Both the position numbers and the translations under genes were made by a program. A stretch of DNA of 64,000 nucleotides from Timaviella obliquedivisa GSE-PSE-MK23-08B. Lineage in GTDB: Bacteria > Cyanobacteriota > Cyanobacteriia > Elainellales > Elainellaceae. This document shows positions 13,939-22,546 of the stretch, piece after piece. The notes below the pieces were generated by a model. It made no database searches, had not been told where the DNA came from, and worked only from the letters and a program-made list of their open reading frames with translations. The first letter of the stretch is position 1. Each line of letters starts with the position of its first letter. Where the stretch lies: contig JAHHII010000001.1 of assembly GCA_019358855.1 (NCBI GenBank), positions 613,354 through 677,353 on the forward strand, given 5' to 3'.

Positions 13939-15528
13939 ATGGTAGCTTCTCCCTTTGCCTCAGTTCAGCACAAATTCCGGTTCGTTCCAGAGTGGGATGA
14001 CTTCCTAGAGCTATTCCCTCACCGTGGCTCATACCTCTGGGCAGAACATCCAGGGGCAGGCGATCGCCCGGATTGGCAAACCGAGACGCGCCACTTGTTA
14101 AGCGATCGATTAGTCCAGCAAGGGGCTTACCTGTATGGAGTCAGGTTCGGGCAAAACACCCATTACCTGATGATTGATATCGATCGCGGTTCCCGGTTGC
14201 ACCCAGCCCATGATCCATTCGCCATTGGTCGAGTCATCGATGCATTAGAGCCGCTGGGATTGGTTTCATGTGTGCCAATTCGCAGTTCCTACTCTGATGG
14301 GATTCATCTTTACTTCCCGTTTTCCCATGGGCAGAAAAGCTGGGCGATCGCCCAGGCAGCTGAGTCATTGATTCAGAGTGCTGGATTTAAGCTCGACAAA
14401 GGGCAGGTAGAACTATTTCCCAACCCGCGCCGCTGTACAGGTCGAGATTACAATGGGCACCGCCTGCCACTGCAACAAGGGTCTTACCTGCTCGATCGAG
14501 ATATGGAACCCGTCCTCTCATCCCGTGCCGAGTTCGTCCGGCGCTGGAGACTAGCCGAAGGTCGAAACACCCTCACAGAAGAGACTCTTACCCTCACCCT
14601 GAAGCAATTCAGCCGCCAAGCCCCCAAAAAACTGAGGTTCTCAGCCCAAAAGTTTCTCAATGATCTGAATGCAGATGTAGAAGGCGGCTGGACAGGCTCC
14701 GGACAAACCAACTACATCCTAGGGCGCATTGCTCAACGAGAGTACGTGTTTTTCCATGCCCTCTACGGTGGATCACCCCTAAGCGGTGAACGGCTTGCCG
14801 CTCGGATCTGCGAGGTTGCAGAAGACTTACCAGGCTACAAACAGTACTGCCATCATCAATACGAGATGTTTGACCGATGCATGGAGTTTGCGCGGTCGAT
14901 CGAACATAGCGGCTATTACCCGTACGGGGGGGATGTGGTGCTTAGGGTAGTTCGCAGTGACCCAAAAGCGAACTCATGGAACAAGCAACAAGCCAGTGAA
15001 GCCCGTCAAAGGATTGAATCTGCCCTAAGTGACATGACCCAGAAAGGCACGTTACCCAGTGGGATTAGAAACCTGCTCTATGCGATTAAAAGCTATGGGG
15101 TATCAGCGGGCAGTTTCTACAAAAATAGGGACTTATGGGAGGGTAAAAATCAACTGAAACCCGCTCCTGGAGCCATGATCCGACCTACTTTAGAGGAAAT
15201 AGAAGAACCTGAAAACCTGAAACCCGCTCCTGGAGCCATGATCCGACCTACTGATCCAATAAGCTTGTACACTGCTGATCCGGATGACCCCCCCAAAGGG
15301 GTCAAGCCGGATTCTGCTTTAAGGGCTGTTGGGGGGCGCGGGGGGTTATCCACAAGTACAAATGAACCGCCGCCAGAACCGCCGCCCGTGGGAATCGAGT
15401 TCATCCGCCACACCCTCAACCAAATTAAGCAACGCCGCCGGCAGCCGCAGCCGCCATCGTCAGCCAGTTCCCTACCGCCGCCTGACGAAAGTTGGTTCAA
15501 CCAATGGCGAACGGAGGGCACTGCATGA
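13939..15528 (+). CDS. AEP-like primase/replication protein
   Basis: This is a 529-aa protein. The N-terminal 200 residues resemble the archaeo-eukaryotic primase fold: LMIDIDRGS (about residues 76-84, acidic metal motif), SSYSDGIHLYFPF (about 117-129, the sxH-type motif) and GQVELFPNPRRC (about 155-166). The middle is helical with no helicase Walker motif. A 12-residue segment LKPAPGAMIRPT occurs twice in the C-terminal third, followed by a proline-rich end. GGGAAG precedes the ATG. Such proteins initiate or prime replication of cyanobacterial plasmids and phages. Assignment rests on motifs by eye. Confidence 0.7.
   Translation: MVASPFASVQHKFRFVPEWDDFLELFPHRGSYLWAEHPGAGDRPDWQTETRHLLSDRLVQQGAYLYGVRFGQNTHYLMIDIDRGSRLHPAHDPFAIGRVIDALEPLGLVSCVPIRSSYSDGIHLYFPFSHGQKSWAIAQAAESLIQSAGFKLDKGQVELFPNPRRCTGRDYNGHRLPLQQGSYLLDRDMEPVLSSRAEFVRRWRLAEGRNTLTEETLTLTLKQFSRQAPKKLRFSAQKFLNDLNADVEGGWTGSGQTNYILGRIAQREYVFFHALYGGSPLSGERLAARICEVAEDLPGYKQYCHHQYEMFDRCMEFARSIEHSGYYPYGGDVVLRVVRSDPKANSWNKQQASEARQRIESALSDMTQKGTLPSGIRNLLYAIKSYGVSAGSFYKNRDLWEGKNQLKPAPGAMIRPTLEEIEEPENLKPAPGAMIRPTDPISLYTADPDDPPKGVKPDSALRAVGGRGGLSTSTNEPPPEPPPVGIEFIRHTLNQIKQRRRQPQPPSSASSLPPPDESWFNQWRTEGTA
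15154..15252 (+). repeat. 36-bp direct repeats within the primase gene
   Basis: Units at 15154-15189 and 15217-15252 appear identical and are 63 bp apart (21 codons), so the frame is kept. They encode LKPAPGAMIRPT twice. The low divergence at DNA level points to recent duplication or to a DNA-level role such as an iteron-like site. Confidence 0.75.
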
Positions 15529-15836
15529 CCCTTGCCACTCAAAAAACCTTTGTCGATGTGCTAGTGAGCATTGAGATGAAGCTAGTCAAGCTGGGATGGG
15601 TAACGATTTCCCGCAGCGGGGAACGCCGTACCGCCAATGTCACAGAACCTCGCGTGCTGAAATGGGCGATCGCAGTCTGCATCAAGTCAGGCATATCTAG
15701 CGAATTTATCAACACAGTGCTAGAAAAAACGCCGCCTGAGAGACATTGGCATCGCATTAGGGCACATCTACCCGAATCTGCCTTCTACGTCCTAGAGGGA
15801 AAACTAGACGGCTTTCTCCTGAGTGATGAACATTGA
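15525..15836 (+). CDS. Small uncharacterised protein, 103 aa (right copy)
   Basis: The counterpart of 151-462, with the same ATGA overlap with the primase stop and TGATG overlap with the integrase start. It contains an EPRVLKWAIAVCIKSGISSEFI helical region. Function unknown. Position argues for an accessory to primase or integrase. Confidence 0.7.
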   Translation: MTLATQKTFVDVLVSIEMKLVKLGWVTISRSGERRTANVTEPRVLKWAIAVCIKSGISSEFINTVLEKTPPERHWHRIRAHLPESAFYVLEGKLDGFLLSDEH

Positions 15837-16957
15837 TGAACATTGACGGACGCATCGCCCAAGCCAACGGGCGATTAAAAGCCGCTCGTGTGGGTGTGGC
15901 GATCGAGCGAACTGGGGGCAAGTTGCGGCTACGTGCCACACTGCCCCCGCGCCCTGGTGCGGTTCAGTCAGTCCCACATCAGCAACGAATCACCCTTGGC
16001 ATTGCTGCCAGCATCGATGGCGTGAAGTTGGCAGAAGCCAAAGCGCGAGAAATTGGGGCAATGCTCACCCAAAATAAATTTGATTGGAGTCTGTACGCCA
16101 AAAATGACGTACAGATTCAGCCCCAAAACTGTGGGCAATGGGTTGAGCAGTTCGAGCAAGATTACTTCCAGAAGCGCAAACGAACTTACAAAACTGAGAC
16201 CACCTGGAACGGTGACTATGCAGAAGTGTTTAAATTTCTGCCCAAAGGTCAGCCCCTCACATCGAGGCTCATGGATCAACTCATTAAGGCAACTGAACCA
16301 GACACCAAAAAACGGCAGCGCTATTGCATGGCAATGAAGGCGATCGCCAAATTTGCCGCGGTTGATTACGACCCCTCACCACTTGCCGGGAACTACTCAC
16401 CCGCAAGCGCGGCTCATCGTGACCTCCCAGATGACCAAACCATCATTGAGTGTTTCCATAAAATTCCCCATTCGGGTTGGCGCTGGGTCTACGGGATGAT
16501 GGCAACCTACGGGCTGAGGAATCATGAAGCCTTCAAGATTGACTTTGAGCAATTGCGATCGGGTGATCCAATTCTCTCGGTTCTGGATGACACCAAAACT
16601 AACGCCCGTGAAATCTGGGCTTGCTACCCCGAATGGGTTGAGCAATTCGACTTGTGCAATGTCCAACTGCCACCCGTTAACCTCGACCGCCCCAATAAAG
16701 CGATCGGCGGGTCGGTCTCCAAAGCATTCGCCCGGTATGAACTGCCCTTTACCCCATACGACTTAAGGCACTGTTGGGCAGTTCGGACGCTGTTGTTTGG
16801 CATGGACTACGGCATGGCAGCGCTACAGATGGGGCATTCTGTCGCAGTTCACAAAGCTACCTACCACCGCTGGATCACCCGTGATCATCTACGCAGTGCC
16901 TACAGTCGCGTCATGTTGCACCCCGATCGCCCCAAGCCACCCAAGCCACTTGCCTAA
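15836..16957 (+). CDS. Tyrosine recombinase/integrase (right copy)
   Basis: Same 373-aa protein as at 462-1583: R228, Y308-x-x-R311, H334 and nucleophile Y343. It lies 90 bp from the att core in the intact tRNA-Leu, the standard place for the element's integrase. Within the element it is the last gene of the plus-strand operon with the primase. Recombinases with this YDLRH box are common in cyanobacteria. I recall that the heterocyst-excision enzymes XisA/XisC also replace the HxxR histidine with tyrosine, but this should be verified. Confidence 0.92.
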   Translation: MNIDGRIAQANGRLKAARVGVAIERTGGKLRLRATLPPRPGAVQSVPHQQRITLGIAASIDGVKLAEAKAREIGAMLTQNKFDWSLYAKNDVQIQPQNCGQWVEQFEQDYFQKRKRTYKTETTWNGDYAEVFKFLPKGQPLTSRLMDQLIKATEPDTKKRQRYCMAMKAIAKFAAVDYDPSPLAGNYSPASAAHRDLPDDQTIIECFHKIPHSGWRWVYGMMATYGLRNHEAFKIDFEQLRSGDPILSVLDDTKTNAREIWACYPEWVEQFDLCNVQLPPVNLDRPNKAIGGSVSKAFARYELPFTPYDLRHCWAVRTLLFGMDYGMAALQMGHSVAVHKATYHRWITRDHLRSAYSRVMLHPDRPKPPKPLA

Positions 16958-16974
16958 ATTTTGCCTAAAAATGG
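16950..16974 (+). other. Putative arm-type integrase site at the right end
   Basis: Identical to 1576-1600, with two GCCTAAA heptamers. At this end the distal arm is missing because chromosomal DNA follows the tRNA, as expected for an attL/attR site. Confidence 0.45.
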
Positions 16975-17047
16975 GCGTTGATTCTAAAGCCTTTCTGGGC
17001 AAGGGTTACAGCGGTACTGCTACACCCTAAAACCCTCAATTGACCAA

Positions 17048-17130
17048 TGGGGGCGGAGAGACTCGAACTCTCACGACCTTGCGGTCAACGGATTTTAAGT
17101 CCGTTGCGTCTACCATTCCGCCACGCCCCC
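17048..17130 (-). tRNA. tRNA-Leu(UAA), intact, intron-less
   Basis: An 83-nt cloverleaf: acceptor GGGGGCG/CGCCCCC, D arm, anticodon stem CAACGGA/TCCGTTG around the loop CTTAAAA (anticodon TAA), a long class-II variable arm GACCGCAAGGTC, and T arm GAGAGTTCGAGTCTCTC. No CCA is encoded. In many cyanobacteria this gene carries a group I intron in the anticodon loop; here there is none. The 3' 55 nt form the att core of the element. Confidence 0.95.
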
Positions 17131-17220
17131 GTCATTGGGCTGCCTCTATTAAGCTGCAGCCTTAACTATTCCATCACTTAATTGCATCATTAGTTGACTC
17201 TTAATGCAACCCCGGCAGCA

Positions 17221-17778
17221 TTAACGCTGACCAAAGTTCCATCCGAGACCACCTTGAATAGCGGCAGCAGTACCTCCACTGTCGCGGTAAGCATCAAAAG
17301 CAATTACAGCATTGCCAAACACCACGAGGTCACTATTGGGAACTACATAGTCAATGCCAGGTTGAATAGCAAAGCTCGTTTTGTTGCCGACAGGAGAACT
17401 CGAAGTATCACTATTTTGAATAGCAACACCTGCCCCAATGTAAGCGGTTGTTTGCCAATTCAGGGGAATATCGTAAGAAACAGTCGGGACGATCGCCGTT
17501 ACATCACTAACCAGAGCCTGTGCCCGCAAAGAGATAGGCAGTTCTAAAATGTTATATCGAACCGCCACGACCCCACCACCCCGTCTAGGCTCAACGTCTT
17601 CTGTGCCATCTGTAAGCCCTAAGGAACCACCAACACCGATATAACTTCCATAAGCAGCTTGAGCAGAGGCATGAGAAGCATTGAATAGCGCGACAATAGT
17701 GGCGATCGTGCTCAATGCAAGCAATCCTATTGGTAATCCCATTGGCATCCAACGTTGTCTGTTTTCTAGAAGATTCAT
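17221..17778 (-). CDS. Secreted beta-barrel-like outer membrane protein
   Basis: This is a 185-aa protein from ATG 17778 (MNLLENRQRW); an upstream in-frame ATG would precede it by 18 residues. A signal segment (GLPIGLLALSTIATIVALFNASHASAQA) is followed by alternating strands with aromatic ends and a terminal GLGWNFGQR, which resembles a small porin/OmpA-like barrel with eight or so strands. It is the first chromosomal gene next to the tRNA-Leu insertion site. No specific function can be named. Confidence 0.7.
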   Translation of the reverse strand: MNLLENRQRWMPMGLPIGLLALSTIATIVALFNASHASAQAAYGSYIGVGGSLGLTDGTEDVEPRRGGGVVAVRYNILELPISLRAQALVSDVTAIVPTVSYDIPLNWQTTAYIGAGVAIQNSDTSSSPVGNKTSFAIQPGIDYVVPNSDLVVFGNAVIAFDAYRDSGGTAAAIQGGLGWNFGQR

Positions 17779-18139
17779 CGCTCTACTCCTCCCTTTCCAC
17801 AAAAAATTGACGCAACGTAAGCCATCAAACAATAGCTCAGTTATTATCAGAATGCCACAATCTCTTTACGTCTCTTCAGTAGATTGAAACTACAGCCCAC
17901 AAAGCTTTTAGCGAATGGAGTTCTTGAGTAGAAGCCATAGATAGAAAGGACATGAATGCATCTATCCAACTCCACTCTGACTCCGCTACAAATGATAGAG
18001 AAATCCCTGAAAAATTCTAAATCAACTTTTAAGAAAACTTCATCACCTTCCAGAGTAATTGATAGCTACTCCTGAAATCAGGGCATTCTACCAATGCATA
18101 TTTGGTTAGCAATAGACTCCTGTAGGCACCTATCCTGCC
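17779..18139. other. Intergenic region between divergent genes
   Basis: AT-rich, with no plausible coding frame or RNA gene seen. It must hold promoters for the beta-barrel gene (minus) and the YfaP-like gene (plus). Confidence 0.5.
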
Positions 18140-18721
18140 ATGTTAAACATCTTGAGATCGACCCTTATTCTTCCACTTGCACTGCTGCCATTATTAGTCG
18201 CTAGCACTGCACCGACCTTCGCACAAGAGCGACAAGGCTGCTTTATGATCAACGCTTCAGGACGACTCATTAACCTAGGCGAAATGTGTTCAGAACAAAG
18301 CTTAGGGACTGGCGATATCCAAGTCACCTTAAAGTGGTCAACGGCGGATGACCTTGATTTAGCAGTGACCGATCCTAGTGGCGCGCAGGTCTGGTATCAA
18401 AATCCTCGGGTTGCCTCATCAGGCGAATTAGATGTTGATGCCAATGCAGGATGTCAAGCCGATACCGCAGTGCCGATTGAAAACGTGTTTTGGCCCGAAA
18501 CCCAAGCGCCTATGGGTGACTACACTATTGCAGTTAATCTATATCAGCGATGTGGCGGAACTTCTGGGGCTGTCCCTTTCACCATTACTTTACTAAATAA
18601 AGGAAATACCCAAACTTTACGGGGTGAAGTAGCTGATTCAGATACACCTATTGAATTTCCATTCTCTGTTTCGTCGCAGTCCAATTCATCTCAAGCAAGT
18701 TCAGGGAGACCTGCTCCTTAA
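18140..18721 (+). CDS. Secreted YfaP/DUF2135-like protein
   Basis: This 193-aa protein has a signal peptide at residues 1-29 (ending APTFAQ). The mature domain has the DUF2135/YfaP pattern: DIQVTLKWSTADDLDLAVTDPSG, GELDVDANAGC, ENVFWPETQAPMGDYTIAVNLY, and PFTITLLNKGNTQTLRGEV. This is a calcium-type beta-sandwich also found in PPC-like domains. A periplasmic or extracellular location is expected; the substrate is unknown. Two cysteine pairs may form disulfides. Confidence 0.78.
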   Translation: MLNILRSTLILPLALLPLLVASTAPTFAQERQGCFMINASGRLINLGEMCSEQSLGTGDIQVTLKWSTADDLDLAVTDPSGAQVWYQNPRVASSGELDVDANAGCQADTAVPIENVFWPETQAPMGDYTIAVNLYQRCGGTSGAVPFTITLLNKGNTQTLRGEVADSDTPIEFPFSVSSQSNSSQASSGRPAP

Positions 18722-18821
18722 AGTTGATCAAAACCGAGTTTCTTAGAATTACATAAAGAGAAATCTCTCACTTTGTTTGCTTGCATTATCTTTGAAGTAC
18801 TAGCTTTTTGGGGAGGGGGGA

Positions 18822-19658
18822 ATGCGCCAAGTTTCGTTCATTACGGCTTCAGTGGGTCTGGCTTTGTGTTTAAGTGGATGCGGCTTGGTGGGGGGAGGGG
18901 ATTCTGTGTCTCAGCAATCTCCTACCGTGTCGCCTGAATTAAGTCCTGGCATGGCAGAGCGATCGCTTAATGCTCAGCCTTTTTCTCAGTCTACGGGTAG
19001 GGGGCAAACTCAACAGAACAGACCGCGAGGCATTATGCCACCAGACTTAATTAGCTCCACGAACCCCGATCAGCGGCTCAGAGGTATTCAAAGTGCACGT
19101 CCTGATCCTTTTGCTTTAGTTCCTGTTGCTCCTTCCGTAACGATTACGAGAGATAGCCAAGCTTCGTCAGGCGCTGGGCAAGGTGCTAACTCCACAGGAG
19201 GCGGTACTCCAGGACAAGGGCTTCCGGTTCGCAGTTCTTCAGGTGGTGGCTCACTCAGAATACCTTCTGGAACACAGGCACTGCTGCCCCAGCCTATTCC
19301 TGTTTTGCCTGATATTCCCCGCTTGCCTCGAGCGCTCCCGGCTGCGCTACCGCCTCAGCCTGAGTTGGCCAGGGCTGTGAATGTATCGGGAGTAGTACAA
19401 ATTGGTAGTACAATTTATGCGATTGTAGATGCACCCGATGAACCGAGCAGTCGCTATGTTCAGGTAGGACAGAGGCTCTCGAATGGGGAGATTTTGGTAA
19501 GACGAATTGATTTTAATGGTTCTGATTCATCGGTGATTTTAGAGCAAGCAGGAATGCAGGTGGTTAGAAGAGTCGGTGATGTTCCAGTAGCTCCGGTAGC
19601 GCCAACTGCTCCAGCAGCGCCTAGTGCTCCGGCTGCGCAACCAGCAGCGGCAGCATAG
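18822..19658 (+). CDS. PilP-like lipoprotein, paralogue 1
   Basis: This 278-aa protein has a lipobox (LCLSGC, lipidated Cys near residue 20). A disordered Pro/Ser/Gln linker holds the conserved RPDPFALVPVAPSVTI. A C-terminal domain of about 75 residues (NVSGVVQIGSTIYAIVDAP ... VQVGQRLSNGEILVRRI ... VILEQ) resembles the PilP/GspC beta domain, where DPF also marks the linker. It ends in an Ala/Pro repeat. The protein at 41185-41937 has the same plan. A role at a secretin or pilus is inference. Confidence 0.65.
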   Translation: MRQVSFITASVGLALCLSGCGLVGGGDSVSQQSPTVSPELSPGMAERSLNAQPFSQSTGRGQTQQNRPRGIMPPDLISSTNPDQRLRGIQSARPDPFALVPVAPSVTITRDSQASSGAGQGANSTGGGTPGQGLPVRSSSGGGSLRIPSGTQALLPQPIPVLPDIPRLPRALPAALPPQPELARAVNVSGVVQIGSTIYAIVDAPDEPSSRYVQVGQRLSNGEILVRRIDFNGSDSSVILEQAGMQVVRRVGDVPVAPVAPTAPAAPSAPAAQPAAAA

Positions 19659-19686
19659 AAGCATCCTAGTCACTGTCAAAATTTAT

Positions 19687-19727
19687 AAAAAAGGAGTGCT
19701 TGAACAAATCACGCACTCCTTTTTTTA
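19687..19727. terminator. Bidirectional terminator between convergent genes
   Basis: A stem AAAAAAGGAGTGC/GCACTCCTTTTTTT with A- and T-tracts on both sides lies between the lipoprotein gene and the minus-strand MORN gene, serving both. Confidence 0.9.
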
Positions 19728-19764
19728 TGGCACTCTTTTTTATAGATTGTTCTAACCGGATGAG

Positions 19765-20511
19765 TTAGCTGTCTCCATGACGGATGAAGACATCGCTACG
19801 GAATTCGCCCTCGAAGCGCCGTCCATTTTTCCAGGTGCGAGTGCCTCGACCTTCTGCCATGCCGCCTCGCATTTCGCCCACATAGCTTTGAACAGAAGAG
19901 CTACGAGGATAGCTACAGGTTGCTTCGCCAGCCAGGGTGCTGTCGTAGAAGGTGCCTTCGCAGCGCACACCATTGTGCAATGTGACACCACTGCCATTGA
20001 TTTGACCGTAGCGAAACTCGCCGACATAGCGAGCAGCAATCTCGGCGAATACGAAGGTTCCTTGTCCATGGGGCTGTCCGTTGTGAAAGGCTCCGGTATA
20101 AGAGTCGCCGTTGTTGTAGGTGAATGTGCCCTGACCGTTGAACTTGCCTGTGCTAAAGCCGCCCTCATAGCGATCGCCATTTGAGACAAAGAGATACATA
20201 CCGTTGCCATTCGGTAAGCCGTTGCTAAATGCGCCTTCGTAGCGATCGCTATTGGCATAGACCAGCACGCCTCTCCCTTGAGGTCTGCCGTTTCTAATTT
20301 CGCCATCATAGTAGTTGTAAGGGCTGCCCGATTCTGAAGCCCGCTCGTAGAGACAGAGTCCGCGTCCGTCCCGCCCATTGAATGAGCCTGTGCATTCTGC
20401 ACCATCTGTTAAATTAAGGTAATCTTGCGCCAATACTGGGAGATTTAATCCGGCAATTAAGCCCATGGACAGTATTGCGCCAATGCTCAACCGTTGAGCG
20501 AAAGAAACCAT
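19765..20511 (-). CDS. Secreted MORN-repeat protein
   Basis: This 248-aa protein has a signal peptide (cut near LPVLAQ, residue 29). About seven to eight MORN units follow, with the pattern Y-x-G-x-F/Y-x-x-G-x-x-x-G-x-G, for example DRYEGAFSNGLPNGNGMYLF and DSYTGAFHNGQPHGQGTF. MORN repeats form beta-hairpin rods that bind proteins or lipids. Cysteines in the first and later units suggest an oxidising location. Cyanobacteria have many such proteins of unknown role. Confidence 0.85.
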   Translation of the reverse strand: MVSFAQRLSIGAILSMGLIAGLNLPVLAQDYLNLTDGAECTGSFNGRDGRGLCLYERASESGSPYNYYDGEIRNGRPQGRGVLVYANSDRYEGAFSNGLPNGNGMYLFVSNGDRYEGGFSTGKFNGQGTFTYNNGDSYTGAFHNGQPHGQGTFVFAEIAARYVGEFRYGQINGSGVTLHNGVRCEGTFYDSTLAGEATCSYPRSSSVQSYVGEMRGGMAEGRGTRTWKNGRRFEGEFRSDVFIRHGDS

Positions 20512-20772
20512 AGCTAAACGCTCCAGGTTTTAGTGATTTTTTGATTTGATGCTTTAATTTGCAGAATTCCCGGTTTTTGAAGTCGGCTAACTTGGCAACA
20601 ACTTGCTCCTTATTCTTTACTTTTGGTAACAAAACTTAAGAAGATGAGTAGATCACCTGTCTGGTCTAGGAAATAGGCTGAAGGGTAATTCTTGTTCGCT
20701 CCTTCTGGTAAGGGTTTTAGGGTTAGTCAAAGTAACAGCAAGGGCTGAATAGGTTATTGAAATATTAGGAGA

Positions 20773-21636
20773 ATGCCTGAATTACCTGAGGTTGAAACAG
20801 TTTGTCGGGGTCTAAATCAGATGACTCTGAATCAAGAAGTAAGAGGTGGGGAAGTGTTGCTAGAGCGAACCATTGCCCACCCTTTTTTGGCGGCTGACTT
20901 TTTGGCGGGGCTGACGGGGGTGGCGATCGCCCAGTGGCAGCGCCGAGGAAAATATTTGTTGGCAGAGTTAACTCGTAGCGCTCCGAAGACTACGCTAGAA
21001 CCTGCGGGCTGGTTGGGCGTTCACCTCCGCATGACAGGGCAGCTTCTTTGGATGTCGCAGGATGAGCCGTTGCAGAAACATTGCCGAGTGCGATTATTTT
21101 TTCCAGGTGGGCAAGAGCTACGATTTATTGATCAACGCACGTTTGGGCAAATGTGGTGGGTGCCGCCAGAGAAGCGCCCAGAGGAAGTTATGAAAACCCT
21201 GGCGCTCTTGGGCCCTGAGCCGTTTTCGCCAGAGTTTTCGGTGCAGTATTTTGCAGGGTGGTTGGGCGATCGCCAACGCCCGATTAAAAATGCGCTTTTA
21301 GATCAAACATTGGTTGCAGGTATCGGCAATATCTATGCAGATGAGTCGCTTTTTCTCAGTAAAATCAACCCCAAAACCCGTTGTGCTGACCTGAAACGCA
21401 AGCAAATTCAGAAGCTCCACGCCAGTATTATTCAAGTCTTACAAGACAGTATTGGTGAGGGCGGCACAACGTTCAGCGATTTTCGAGATATTAAGGGCAT
21501 CAATGGTAATTATGGGAATGTTGCGTGGGTATATGACCGGGAAGGATTGCCCTGTCAGGTTTGTGGAAGTTTAATTGAGCGGGTAAAAATGGCGGGGCGA
21601 TCGGCTCATTTTTGCCCCCGGTGTCAGCAGCTTTAA
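20773..21636 (+). CDS. mutM: Formamidopyrimidine-DNA glycosylase
   Basis: This 287-aa protein begins MPELPEVETVCRGL, where the exposed Pro after Met is the catalytic amine and Glu follows. It has the QRTFGQMW region, the helix-two-turn-helix segment around VAGIGNIYADESLF, and the C-terminal zinc finger CQVCGSLIERVKMAGRSAHFCPRC (split here by usage, four Cys). It removes 8-oxoguanine and FaPy lesions and nicks the strand. Length is normal. It converges with the LysR gene 13 bp downstream. Confidence 0.96.
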   Translation: MPELPEVETVCRGLNQMTLNQEVRGGEVLLERTIAHPFLAADFLAGLTGVAIAQWQRRGKYLLAELTRSAPKTTLEPAGWLGVHLRMTGQLLWMSQDEPLQKHCRVRLFFPGGQELRFIDQRTFGQMWWVPPEKRPEEVMKTLALLGPEPFSPEFSVQYFAGWLGDRQRPIKNALLDQTLVAGIGNIYADESLFLSKINPKTRCADLKRKQIQKLHASIIQVLQDSIGEGGTTFSDFRDIKGINGNYGNVAWVYDREGLPCQVCGSLIERVKMAGRSAHFCPRCQQL

Positions 21637-21649
21637 AGTATCAGCGGCT

Positions 21650-22546
21650 CTAGATCCAGTTTTCTGCTTCGGTGACTTGTCTAACAATCTCCAGAAATCT
21701 CTGAACTGATGGAGCAGGATGATTACGATAGATGAGGGCGATCGCGGTTTGGGGGGATACTTCCTTCAAGGCGCGATAGACAACCCCAGTCCGTTGCAGA
21801 TTTTGCAAAGAACCTGGCACGATCGCAATGCCCAATTCTGCGGCGACTAAGCTCACGATCGTTTGCATCTGAATCGCTTCCTGCACCACATTGGGGCTAA
21901 AGCCCGCCTGCTGACAAAGACTAATAATTTGGTCATAAAGTCCAGGCGCTAACGTCCGAGGAAAAATCACAAAAGACTCTCCTACTAAGCTTTGCAACGA
22001 TACCTGCACCTCTTTTGCTAGAGAATGAGCTTCGGGTAAAGCCACAACTAGCGGTTCCCGAAAAATCGGTTGGAGCGTAAAAGCATCTTCTTCCACCGGA
22101 GGGCGCAAAAAGCCAATGTCCATGCGGTTTTCTTGAAGCCATTGCAACTGCTGATCGGTAGTTAACTCGTGCAGTTCAAGACTCACTTCCGGCACACAAG
22201 TCCGAAAGGTACGTAAAATTTTGGGTAGCACATTGTACGATGTCGAACTCACAAACCCAATTACCAGTTGCCCGACTTCGCCTCGGCTGACCTGCCGCCC
22301 CGTTTGAATCGCCTGATCAAGCTGCCGAAAGAGGCGTTGGCATTCTGAAAAAAAAGTCTGTCCTGCTTCAGTTAGCTTGACGCTGCGTTTGGTGCGGTAG
22401 AAAAGCTGAAAGCCTATCTCTGCCTCAAGCTGGCGAATTTGCTGACTTAGAGGGGGCTGAGCAATGTGCAGCCGTGCAGCCGCCCTGCCAAAATGAAGTT
22501 CTTCTGCAACTGCCATGAAGTAACGCAGATGCCGCAGTTCAACCAT
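21650..22546 (-). CDS. LysR-family transcriptional regulator
   Basis: This is a 298-aa protein. The N-terminal winged helix MVELRHLRYFMAVAEELHFGRAAARLHIAQPPLSQQI is textbook LysR, close to the CatR/BenM-type subgroup, followed by a linker helix and a periplasmic-binding-like effector domain (from about residue 90). It probably binds an aromatic or other small acid. The target is not evident: no divergent metabolic gene lies next to it, and the neighbours are mutM and a secreted protein. Confidence 0.92.
   Translation of the reverse strand: MVELRHLRYFMAVAEELHFGRAAARLHIAQPPLSQQIRQLEAEIGFQLFYRTKRSVKLTEAGQTFFSECQRLFRQLDQAIQTGRQVSRGEVGQLVIGFVSSTSYNVLPKILRTFRTCVPEVSLELHELTTDQQLQWLQENRMDIGFLRPPVEEDAFTLQPIFREPLVVALPEAHSLAKEVQVSLQSLVGESFVIFPRTLAPGLYDQIISLCQQAGFSPNVVQEAIQMQTIVSLVAAELGIAIVPGSLQNLQRTGVVYRALKEVSPQTAIALIYRNHPAPSVQRFLEIVRQVTEAENWI

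Larger units (their letters stand above)
1729..17102. mobile_element. 15,374-bp integrative element in tRNA-Leu(UAA)
   Basis: The unit is bounded by two copies of a 55-bp tRNA-Leu 3' segment (1674-1728 and 17048-17102), with a tyrosine recombinase gene beside the right copy. It has a phage-like plan: a divergent control region at 13308-13557, a minus-strand block of coupled structural/lysis-like genes, and a plus-strand primase-integrase operon. I recognise no capsid, portal, terminase, conjugation or packaging ATPase gene. It could be a phage satellite, a cryptic or non-tailed provirus, or an integrative plasmid-like element. It contains HIP1 octamers like the host, so it has probably lived in cyanobacteria for a long time. 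Confidence 0.85.
15375..17102. repeat. Right copy of the 1,728-bp direct repeat
   Basis: This is the second copy of the block at 1-1728. Here it ends inside an intact tRNA-Leu gene, so it marks the true element/chromosome boundary. All reading frames are preserved in both copies, which argues for very recent duplication, gene conversion between copies or an assembly effect, not old paralogy. Confidence 0.95.

Noticed and set aside
1729..17102. Reading the element as a standard tailed prophage
   Set aside because: No terminase, portal, protease, major capsid or tail-tube gene can be recognised in any frame; only lysis, integrase, repressor and primase-like genes fit.
19752..20405. 217-codon minus-strand frame in another register of the MORN gene
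   Set aside because: The 248-aa frame has a signal peptide and regular MORN repeats; the other is a repeat-driven shadow.
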